From Alphaproteobacteria bacterium UBA6038 (GTDB taxonomy: Bacteria > Pseudomonadota > Alphaproteobacteria > Micropepsales > Micropepsaceae), in the NCBI GenBank assembly GCA_002429315.1, contig DIZC01000045.1:36531-55423 (forward strand): a DNA stretch of 18,893 nucleotides, in the 5' to 3' direction. Below the pieces are notes generated by a model that was not told the DNA's origin, made no database searches, and saw nothing but the letters and a program-made list of their open reading frames with translations. Of this stretch, positions 13,512-18,893 are shown piece after piece; positions within the stretch are counted from its first letter, which is position 1, and every line of letters begins with the position of its first letter. The translations under genes were made by a program, and so were the position numbers.

Positions 13512-15053
13512 TTAGCCGGCCGCGCGCTGACAGGCGTCCGTGAGCTCGTCGATGTCGTAGGTCCTGCATTTCGGCACAAGCGCCCTCGCATCGGCCTGGC
13601 GCCCGGCGCCTCGCAGGATCTCGATCCGCTTGGGCAGCAGCACCGGCGAGTCCTCGAACCGCGCCACGGCCTGATCCATGAGGGCCTGCGCCTTCGCATA
13701 GTCGTGCCGCGCGATATAGACGTCCGCGAGGCGCGAATAGACCTCCCACGACGGCTCCGGCCCGCTGACCGCCCGGAGCAGCGCGGCTTCCGAAAGCGCA
13801 TCCTGCTGGCCGAGCTTGTAGTACTCCGCGGCGACGAATTCGGTGTACGCGTGGTCGGCGGTGGGCGCACCGGTGGCGGTGGCAATCGACATTCGGGCCG
13901 CGGCATCCGTTCCTTGCGTCCGATCCGCGACGTAAGCCGCGGCATCTTCCGCCGTGCTGTAGTGCGCAAGCAACGCGGTGAGCTGCGGCCTTATCGGTGA
14001 GGCGCTCACCGGACTCCACGGCAGCGGCGTCGGGTTGACGTAAACGGCCGTGCGGTACTCGCGATAGGCGTATGCGCTCAGCAGATCTTCGCGTTCCCGA
14101 GCCGGATGATGCGAGGTTGCGTCCGCCGCCATGTTGTCCACCGCCGCGCCGAACGCGGTGATGGCGAGATTCGACCACGCCAGCGGATTAGTTCCGCCGC
14201 TCATCACCACGCCCAGCACCTGCATGCCGAGATTGACGCCACTCATGCTGTTGGCGCGATCGGTGGTCTTTGCCGCGGCTTTTGCTTCCGCCGCCGCCCT
14301 CGCGGCTTCGGCTTCCTGTTCGGCGAGCTTGTCCATCACCGCGAGCGCGGCTTCCGGATCGTAGCCGGCGCGCACCATGAGGTCGAAGCCGAGCGCGTCG
14401 GCGGCGTCTTCCTGCCCGCGCTCCATCTGCGGCATCAGCACGTTGTTGCTCAGCTTCTGCAGGTGCATCGCAAGGCTGAGAGCGCCGCCGAGATAAGGAT
14501 TGGCAAGGCCGGCCGCCGTCATGACGGCGGATTGGGCAACGGCATCGGATGCGCTGCCGCTCACCACGGCGTAATACTGCGATTTCTTCGCCCAGTTCTT
14601 CGCCTCATGCCGATAGATCGCGTGCGCCACCTCGTGGCCGAGCACGAAGGCGAGCTCGTCCTCGTTCTCGAGCTGCTCGAGCAATCCTACCGTGACGACG
14701 AGGGTTCCGTCGGGGGTGCATTCGCCGGTGAATTCCGGTGCGGCGAGAATGCGGATTTCCGGCCTGAACGAGGGCGGCATCCGCACGTTCGCCAGCAGCC
14801 GCATCAGCACGCCCTTCACATAGTCGTGCAGCTGCGGTGAAGGCACGAAGCCTTGCGCGCGGGCCCGCAGGATGCCGAGCGCCAACGGCCGGCCCTGGAG
14901 CGGCGTGCTGTAGTCGGCAGCCGGGGCCAGTTGCTCCAACGCCTTGCCCTTGCCGGGATAGCCATCGCCCTGGCTCGCCTGCGCCAGCGAGGAAAAGCCC
15001 AAGAATCCGCCGCAGAGCGCGAGCCCCGCGACGATACGCACGCCCTTACGCAT
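13512..15053 (-). CDS. Secreted M48 family metalloprotease
   Basis: A 513-residue zinc protease, probably periplasmic. A signal peptide (1-26, ending LAQA|SQ) is followed by a BepA/Loi-like M48 domain: GTLVVTVGLLEQLENEDELAFVLGHE with zinc-binding HEVAH (140-144) and the third ligand Glu215 in ERGQEDAAD. SHHPAREREDL (314-324) is the conserved downstream arginine motif. An Ala/Glu-rich coiled segment lies at about 240-265. The C-terminal third (about 390-513) is helical and looks like TPR repeats, as in BepA-type proteins that act in outer-membrane assembly or quality control. Its start overlaps the stop of the preceding small gene by one base (TAATG), so they are co-translated. Confidence 0.87.
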   Translation of the reverse strand: MRKGVRIVAGLALCGGFLGFSSLAQASQGDGYPGKGKALEQLAPAADYSTPLQGRPLALGILRARAQGFVPSPQLHDYVKGVLMRLLANVRMPPSFRPEIRILAAPEFTGECTPDGTLVVTVGLLEQLENEDELAFVLGHEVAHAIYRHEAKNWAKKSQYYAVVSGSASDAVAQSAVMTAAGLANPYLGGALSLAMHLQKLSNNVLMPQMERGQEDAADALGFDLMVRAGYDPEAALAVMDKLAEQEAEAARAAAEAKAAAKTTDRANSMSGVNLGMQVLGVVMSGGTNPLAWSNLAITAFGAAVDNMAADATSHHPAREREDLLSAYAYREYRTAVYVNPTPLPWSPVSASPIRPQLTALLAHYSTAEDAAAYVADRTQGTDAAARMSIATATGAPTADHAYTEFVAAEYYKLGQQDALSEAALLRAVSGPEPSWEVYSRLADVYIARHDYAKAQALMDQAVARFEDSPVLLPKRIEILRGAGRQADARALVPKCRTYDIDELTDACQRAAG

Positions 15054-15466
15054 TAGTGTGATCCTCCAGTTTTCGGGCAGCCTTCACCGAGGCCGCGAGT
15101 CGATCCAACCTTTTGCTCGTTGCTGCCCATCGCCAGATTGCGGCAGACGGCGGGAAGCTTCCCGGCGAAGCGGTACTTCACCATGTAGGGCGGCACCCAG
15201 TACTTGCCGCCGTTCAAGCTCACCTGCAGCATGAAATTCGGTGCCCGGCCGATGATCGGCGTGCAGGCCGGAAATTTCGCTTGCTCGAGCGTCATGACCT
15301 TTTTGCCCGCCGCGCCGTCGTAGAGATCGACTTCCGGCGTGCGCGCCGACAGCACCACATCCGTCCTCGCGCCGGAACAATCCTCCGTCGCCGCGAAAGC
15401 GGGCGCCGTGAGCGCGAGCAACGCGACTCCTCCGCACACAAGTTTACCCCACATCATGTTACGCAT
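15053..15466 (-). CDS. Small secreted four-cysteine protein, SH3-like
   Basis: A 137-residue protein I cannot assign to a named family. It has a signal peptide (APAFA|AT, cleavage near 25), leaving a mature part of about 110 residues with four cysteines (30, 68, 108, 130), enough for two disulfides. The middle, VDLYDGAAGKKV followed by MLQVSLNGGKYWVPPYMVKYRF (79-100), has the short-strand pattern of bacterial SH3-like domains. From ATG 15466 the gene overlaps the CHASE2 stop by eight bases, but GAGGAG then sits only one base away; ATG 15457 has that site at about ten bases and may be the real start. Its stop overlaps the M48 start. The tight coupling suggests a shared task with those two proteins. 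Confidence 0.75.
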   Translation of the reverse strand: MRNMMWGKLVCGGVALLALTAPAFAATEDCSGARTDVVLSARTPEVDLYDGAAGKKVMTLEQAKFPACTPIIGRAPNFMLQVSLNGGKYWVPPYMVKYRFAGKLPAVCRNLAMGSNEQKVGSTRGLGEGCPKTGGSH

Positions 15467-16955
15467 GCTCCTCTGCCTGCAGTTGCGGGATGCCGCCCGC
15501 CACGTGATGCAAATAACCCCAGATGGAATCCGGCACGCCGACCAGCAGCATCGCCGCCAATTCCACCGACACGAACACCACCTCGACCCAGTTGGCGACC
15601 GAAAGCCCGACGGAACGCGTCAGCACCAGCCCCACGCCAAGCGCAAGGCCGAAGGCGAGGTAATGCCAGACTTTCTCCGCCACGCGTTCCATGAAATATT
15701 CGATGGTGAGACTGCGCTTGGGCGCAGGCCCGCCAAGCACGATGCGCCTGCGCTTGATCCCGCGCCAATGAATCCAGGACAGGATCAGGATCACAGGAAG
15801 GACCGCGATGATCTGCACCAGATTGCCGTCGACGGGCTTGCCGTTGATGGAGACCGCGTTCTGGTACGGTTGGCCGTGCAGGGTGATGAGGTTGTCCATC
15901 GCCATGGCGTGCACGAACACGCCAGGCAGCAGCGCGTTCACTGGCGTGTATATCTTGTCCTGCGCGCCCTCGAGAGCCCCGCCGTAGAAGATGACATGGT
16001 CGCCGGCCATCTTCACCACGTCCTTGTCGTCGGGATGCAGATAGAGCGCATCGACGGTGAATTCGGCCGTGTACGGGCAGGGGCTCTTCACCGCGCCGGT
16101 GTCGAAGAACGCCAGATACCAGCGGCGGAAGATGTTCATTTGCTCGAGGCATTGCCGCTGGTTTCCGTTCTCGTCGGTGCTGGTGATCCAGTGGTTCTCC
16201 GGCGCGGTGCGCGTGCCCCACACCAGTTCCATCATGTCGTTGATGTGCGGGAGCGGATATTGCTTGCCATACACGTCGCGGAACACGCGCAACGCGAGCG
16301 AGGGGCAGTTGCCCTCGCCGTCGGGCTTCTGATTGAAGCAGCGCCCCGTCGCGTTGTACTGCCGCGCGACGCCGGAATTGATCGGCACGGCGGGATCGAC
16401 AATGGGAACGCCGGTCGCTGCGAGCTCCGGCCGCAGCGGATTCTCTCCATAGGGCAGGTTGATGCCGCCCTCGAAATAGAGCGGCACGTGCGCCTTGCGA
16501 TAGCGGCCGATCTCCGCCACCAGGTCTTTGAGCGTGTCGTCGGCGCGCGAATCGACGAACAGGAAATCGACCACCACCGCCTTCGGCTTGTATTGCAGCA
16601 ACGCATCGAGCGCGCGCGCGTGGTCGCCATACTTCCACGGCCACGGCATCTTCAGCTGATGCAGCGTATCTTCGTCGATGAGGGCGACCGAGACCTTGTC
16701 GCGCCCCTCGGTGCCGTAGAAATGCGGCCCGGTGATCAGCAGGTCTGACACGTCCTGCGAATAGCGCTGCACCAGATCGCTGAAGCCGAACGGGTTCATC
16801 CAGATCTGGAAGCTGGCGAAGCTGACGAGCACGGCAACAATGAAGGCGTAGGGCACGTGCAGGCGCAACGCCTCCACGTGTTCCTTATGCGGACGCCGCG
16901 CGCGTTCGAATAACCCGCTCGCCCAGCTTTTGTCTTGCCCCTGAGGCGCCGTCAT
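15459..16955 (-). CDS. CHASE2-domain membrane sensor without output domain
   Basis: A 498-residue membrane protein. After a basic cytoplasmic start there is one helix (about 34-52), then a large periplasmic CHASE2 domain (about 60-375) with VSVALIDEDTL (88-98), MPWPWKYGDHARALDALL (103-120), AVVVDFLF (126-133) and the closing PGVFVHAMAMDNLI (344-357). Three more hydrophobic segments follow (about 379-397, 429-450, 455-475), the usual CHASE2 layout. CHASE2 proteins normally continue into a kinase, cyclase or GGDEF/EAL domain; this one ends about 25 residues after the last helix. Cysteines 206, 217, 269 and 293 are in the periplasmic part. It is the first gene of a coupled set with the small secreted protein and M48 protease, and divergent from mqsR. 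Confidence 0.85.
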   Translation of the reverse strand: MTAPQGQDKSWASGLFERARRPHKEHVEALRLHVPYAFIVAVLVSFASFQIWMNPFGFSDLVQRYSQDVSDLLITGPHFYGTEGRDKVSVALIDEDTLHQLKMPWPWKYGDHARALDALLQYKPKAVVVDFLFVDSRADDTLKDLVAEIGRYRKAHVPLYFEGGINLPYGENPLRPELAATGVPIVDPAVPINSGVARQYNATGRCFNQKPDGEGNCPSLALRVFRDVYGKQYPLPHINDMMELVWGTRTAPENHWITSTDENGNQRQCLEQMNIFRRWYLAFFDTGAVKSPCPYTAEFTVDALYLHPDDKDVVKMAGDHVIFYGGALEGAQDKIYTPVNALLPGVFVHAMAMDNLITLHGQPYQNAVSINGKPVDGNLVQIIAVLPVILILSWIHWRGIKRRRIVLGGPAPKRSLTIEYFMERVAEKVWHYLAFGLALGVGLVLTRSVGLSVANWVEVVFVSVELAAMLLVGVPDSIWGYLHHVAGGIPQLQAEEHA

Positions 16956-17116
16956 CCCGTGACCGCCTGCAGGCCGGTCGGTTCACGCCCGACTGCGAAG
17001 GAACCACCCGCCCGCCTAGACGGAACTTACACCGGTGCCGCGGCGGTGCAAACTGCCTCGAGCTAAACATTTGCTAAGCCGAACAAAAATTGCCCGACAG
17101 GGGAATGTTGGCGAGA

Positions 17117-17145
17117 TTGACTCGGCACCATAATGGTGCCAGATT
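17117..17145 (+). promoter_or_regulatory. Possible mqsRA promoter overlapped by operator
   Basis: TTGACT (17117-17122) is a fair -35; 17 bases later lies CAGATT (17140-17145), a weak -10. If used, the palindrome at 17124-17140 fills the spacer and the transcript would start at or near the GTG start codon, nearly leaderless. Confidence 0.25.
17124..17140. promoter_or_regulatory. Perfect 17-base palindrome, likely MqsA operator
   Basis: GGCACCAT-A-ATGGTGCC has 8-base arms around one base and ends eight bases before the toxin start. MqsA antitoxins repress their own operons by binding palindromes at this position; the E. coli sequence (AACCT/AGGTT arms) is different. Confidence 0.65.
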
Positions 17146-17148
17146 AAC

Positions 17149-17457
17149 GTGGTGGAGAAACGGCGCCCAAGCCTTCGGCTGGAGCGATTTCGGGCCGTCT
17201 GTGGCGATGCGCAACGATTGGCAATTACGCGCTCGGCGCTGATGGATGCGTTCGCGCTTGGTCTTGAGCGTAGGGATATCGCGGCGGCCGTCCGATCCAT
17301 GAAACTGTCGCACTTCTACAAGTCGATGACGAGTTTCACGGACAATCGCCGCTGGCAAGACGTTTATCACGTGCCGTGGAATGGAATGGTTCTCTACGTC
17401 AAGTTCACGGACGATGTGATGACCGAGTTCACCGTGCTCTCGTTCAAGGAGCGTTAA
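17149..17457 (+). CDS. mqsR: MqsR family mRNA interferase toxin
   Basis: A 102-residue toxin of the MqsR family, a RelE-like fold ribonuclease that cuts mRNA (E. coli MqsR prefers GCU). Similarity runs over the full length: MVEKRRPSLRL at the start, TRSALMDAFALGL (27-39), HFYKSMTSFTD (55-65), WQDVYH (69-74) and the terminal VLSFKE. Residues matching the E. coli active site are present: Lys58, Met60, Gln70, Tyr83 and Lys100, so activity is expected. The start is GTG 17149, with a second GTG next to it. Toxin precedes antitoxin, as is usual for this family, with one base between the genes. The palindrome upstream suggests autoregulation. Confidence 0.9.
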   Translation: MVEKRRPSLRLERFRAVCGDAQRLAITRSALMDAFALGLERRDIAAAVRSMKLSHFYKSMTSFTDNRRWQDVYHVPWNGMVLYVKFTDDVMTEFTVLSFKER

Positions 17458-17458
17458 G

Positions 17459-17872
17459 ATGAGAAAAACGAAAATCCATCCTGTCACCGGCGAGACGCTG
17501 ATCCGCGATATCCGTCCGTTCACTGTGCGATACGCCGGAGGATCGTTGACGGTCGATCTGCCGGGCTGGTATCCCGATGGCCAAGGCGAGAGCCTGCATG
17601 TGGGCCGCGACATGCAAGCGGCAGATAAAGCCTTGAAGCAACTGCGCAAGGCCGCCGGCGATGCGATGCAGCCGGCGGATGTTCGCGCGATCCGCCTTCG
17701 GCTGAAGCTCTCACAGCGCAAAGCAAGCGAGGTTCTCGGCGGCGGTCCCCGCTCGTTTCAGAAATACGAATCCGGCGAAGTGACGGTCAGTCGTCCGATG
17801 GCGCAATTGCTTCGTCTGCTGGACCGCGATCCTGCGCGACTGAAGGAACTCAGCGTTCAGGCCGCAGAATAG
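17459..17872 (+). CDS. mqsA: MqsA family antitoxin lacking zinc-site cysteines
   Basis: A 137-residue antitoxin. The C-terminal HTH_XRE half matches MqsA well: VRAIRLRLKLSQRKASEVLGGG (75-96), SFQKYESGE (99-107), and SRPMAQLLRLLDRDPARLKEL (111-131). The N-terminal half binds toxin; in E. coli it is folded around zinc held by two CxxC pairs. Here the equivalent places read IHPVTGE and GWYPDGQGES, and the whole protein has no cysteine, so no such zinc site can exist. Two residues that contact operator bases in E. coli (Asn97 and Arg101, from memory) align with Arg98 and Lys102. AAGGAG lies seven bases before ATG 17459. The stop abuts the Lrp gene's stop on the opposite strand. Confidence 0.88.
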   Translation: MRKTKIHPVTGETLIRDIRPFTVRYAGGSLTVDLPGWYPDGQGESLHVGRDMQAADKALKQLRKAAGDAMQPADVRAIRLRLKLSQRKASEVLGGGPRSFQKYESGEVTVSRPMAQLLRLLDRDPARLKELSVQAAE

Positions 17873-18298
17873 TCAACGGCTGAATTTTTCTGACAGGATG
17901 ATGGAGGAAACGGTGCGCGCCACACCCGGCGCCCGGCCGATGCGGTCGAGCGAGACGTCCATTTTCGCCGGTGTGTCCGCCTCCACCGTGGCCACCATAT
18001 CGTAGGCGCCGGAGACCGCGGAGAGCGAGCGCACTTCCGGCATCCGCTTGAGTTCCGCGGCCACCCGGTCCGCCTGCTTGGGATCGGCCGTGATCATCAC
18101 GATAGCCGAGAGGCGCCGCGTTTCAGCCTCGTCGGAAACCCGCACCGTGTAGCCCTTGATGACGCCTTCGCGCTCCAGGCGCGCGATCCGCTCTTGGACG
18201 GTCGAGCGCGCCAGCCCAAGCTTGCGCGCCAGCGACGCGGTCGGCTCGCGCGCATTGGCTTTGAGCAGCGCCAGAAGTTTGGCGGCTGTGTCTCTCAC
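17873..18298 (-). CDS. Lrp/AsnC family transcriptional regulator
   Basis: About 141 residues from GTG 18298. The N-terminal winged helix-turn-helix has PTASLARKLGLARSTVQERIARLEREGVIKGY (about residues 16-47), and the C-terminal RAM (effector) domain has AIVMITAD, MPEVRSLSAVSGAYDMVATVEAD and the final RTVSSIILSEKF. Such proteins sense amino acids or related metabolites and often regulate the neighbouring gene. The frame stays open to 18445 with ATGs at 18445 and 18388, but that part reads through a palindromic repeat (18320-18382) and gives an arginine-rich stretch unlike the family, so it is not taken. The GTG has no clear ribosome-binding site, so the start is uncertain. It is divergent from the saccharopine-dehydrogenase-like gene, which it may control. 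Confidence 0.82.
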   Translation of the reverse strand: MRDTAAKLLALLKANAREPTASLARKLGLARSTVQERIARLEREGVIKGYTVRVSDEAETRRLSAIVMITADPKQADRVAAELKRMPEVRSLSAVSGAYDMVATVEADTPAKMDVSLDRIGRAPGVARTVSSIILSEKFSR

Positions 18299-18319
18299 GG
18301 CGTCCCGAAGAGGAATTGG

Positions 18320-18382
18320 CACGCGGAGGCGCAAAGGACGCGCAGGCCAAGCCAGATCTCCGCGTCTCCGCGTCTCTGCGTG
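18320..18382. repeat. Extragenic palindromic repeat, CGCGGAG/CTCCGCG type
   Basis: Left arm 18320-18346 (starting CACGCGGAGGCGC) and right arm 18356-18382 (ending CGTCTCTGCGTG) are imperfect inverted copies, about 20 of 27 positions pairing, with a 9-base loop. The right arm also holds the tandem CTCCGCGT/CTCCGCGT. The wording resembles dispersed intergenic repeats seen in many proteobacterial genomes; copy number here is unknown. Confidence 0.65.
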
Positions 18383-18494
18383 AGACATTTCACCTTGTTC
18401 GTCATTTCGCCAGTTTTCCCGACGATTCGCCGGAGCATAGCGCAACTTCCGGCGCTTTGCCGCCTCCTATTCGGTGCGCACTTCAAACAAACTT

Positions 18495-18575
18495 GTCATG
18501 GGCGGGCTTGCCCGGCGGCAAGGAACGCTTTCGCGCAACGCGAGCATGGATGGCCGGCACAGGGCCAGCCATGAC
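18495..18575. repeat. Extragenic palindromic repeat, GTCATGG...CCATGAC type
   Basis: GTCATGGGCGGGCTTGCCCG at the left (18495-18516) and an imperfect inverted copy at the right (18553-18575, ending CCAGCCATGAC) enclose a 36-base centre. I recall very similar GTCATGGCCGGGCTT palindromes scattered between genes in Rhizobiales and related groups. It ends 11 bases before the start of the saccharopine-dehydrogenase-like gene and so lies in its leader. Confidence 0.65.
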
Positions 18576-18586
18576 GGGAGGATAGG

Positions 18587-18893
18587 ATGAAAAAAGTTCT
18601 GCTCGTCGGGGGCGGCAAGATCGGCATCGCGATCACCGAGTTCCTGTCGCGCACCGGCGACTACCACGTCACCGTGCTCGACCGCGATCCGGCGATCCTC
18701 GAGCGCATGCCGCGCGACAACGTCGAAGTGCGCCAGCGCGAGATCACCGACGGACGCGAATTCGCGCACGAGGCCAAGGGGCACGAGATCGTGCTCTCCG
18801 CCAGTCCGTTTCATCTCACCGCGACGGTTGCGGAAGGCGCCAAGCTGGCCAACGCACACTATCTCGATCTCACCGAGGACGTGGAATCCACCC
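18587..18893 (+). CDS. Saccharopine dehydrogenase family protein, N-terminal part (partial)
   Basis: The first 102 codons of an NAD(P)-dependent oxidoreductase; the gene runs off the right edge. MKKVLLVGGGKIGIAITEFL contains the Rossmann GxGxxG-type loop (GGGKIG, 8-13), the acidic end of the second strand is in VTVLDRD (28-34), and LSASPFHLTATVAEGAKLANAHYLDLTED (70-98) is the conserved core of the saccharopine dehydrogenase NADP-binding domain. The family includes lysine-degrading saccharopine dehydrogenases and polyamine-pathway enzymes; which applies cannot be judged from this part. ATG 18587 has GGGAGGA five to seven bases upstream. The divergent Lrp/AsnC regulator fits control of an amino-acid catabolic gene. 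Confidence 0.82.
   Translation, partial: MKKVLLVGGGKIGIAITEFLSRTGDYHVTVLDRDPAILERMPRDNVEVRQREITDGREFAHEAKGHEIVLSASPFHLTATVAEGAKLANAHYLDLTEDVEST

Noticed and set aside
13424..13969. N-terminal extension of the diguanylate cyclase to 418 residues
   Set aside because: The extra part overlaps the M48 protease gene in another frame and reads as serine/arginine-rich shadow sequence; the domain starts well after ATG 13423.
15339..16748. A 469-codon plus-strand open frame
   Set aside because: Antisense shadow of the CHASE2 gene, with no recognisable domain and arginine/histidine-rich composition.
1..18893. Prophage, insertion sequence, CRISPR array, tRNA or rRNA
   Set aside because: No transposase, integrase, phage structural gene, regularly spaced repeat, cloverleaf or rRNA-like segment was seen on either strand.

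Overview
The window looks like chromosomal DNA from a high-GC alphaproteobacterium. Several genes belong to families largely confined to that class: a DUF1465/RcdA protein, a DUF1192 protein, a DUF1013/TrcR protein, two YdcH-type (DUF465) small proteins, and a cysteine-free L31 ribosomal protein next to an ABC exporter. I cannot name a genus. No rRNA, tRNA, CRISPR array, insertion sequence or prophage was seen. Gene density is high, and no stretch longer than about 300 bases lacks a gene.

Layout. (1) 1-2716 is housekeeping DNA: the N-terminal part of an ABC exporter (minus), rpmE (plus), rcdA and a DUF1192 gene (minus), and an NAD(P)H:quinone oxidoreductase (plus). (2) 2727-4632 holds an orphan 544-residue secreted protein with its own terminator and an AT-richer upstream region; it looks like accessory DNA. 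(3) 4633-8619 holds an acyl-CoA synthetase with an unusual lysine/arginine-rich N-terminal tail (minus), a DedA/YqaA-type membrane protein and a YcaD-like MFS transporter (plus). (4) 8669-12712 holds trcR (minus), an AAA_28-like P-loop ATPase and a TetA-like MFS transporter (plus), a small YdcH protein (minus), then ubiX overlapping a second YdcH gene (plus). (5) 12713-16955 is a minus-strand cluster: a CHASE2 membrane sensor with no output domain, a small secreted four-cysteine protein, a secreted M48 metalloprotease and a diguanylate cyclase. (6) 17124-17872 is an MqsR/MqsA toxin-antitoxin pair with a perfect 17-base palindrome in front of it. (7) 17873-18893 holds an Lrp/AsnC regulator, two extragenic palindromic repeats and the start of a saccharopine-dehydrogenase-family gene.

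How the parts may work together. RcdA (an adaptor for CtrA proteolysis in Caulobacter) and TrcR (an RNA-polymerase-associated cell-cycle factor) tie the region to the alphaproteobacterial cell cycle, and a near-consensus CtrA-type site lies just upstream of the diguanylate cyclase. The most system-like part is the CHASE2 / secreted small protein / M48 / GGDEF cluster, whose first three genes are translationally coupled; a joint envelope-sensing role is an inference. The second point of interest is the mqsRA locus: the antitoxin has no cysteines, so the zinc site of classical MqsA is gone, and its DNA-reading residues differ from those of E. coli along with the operator.
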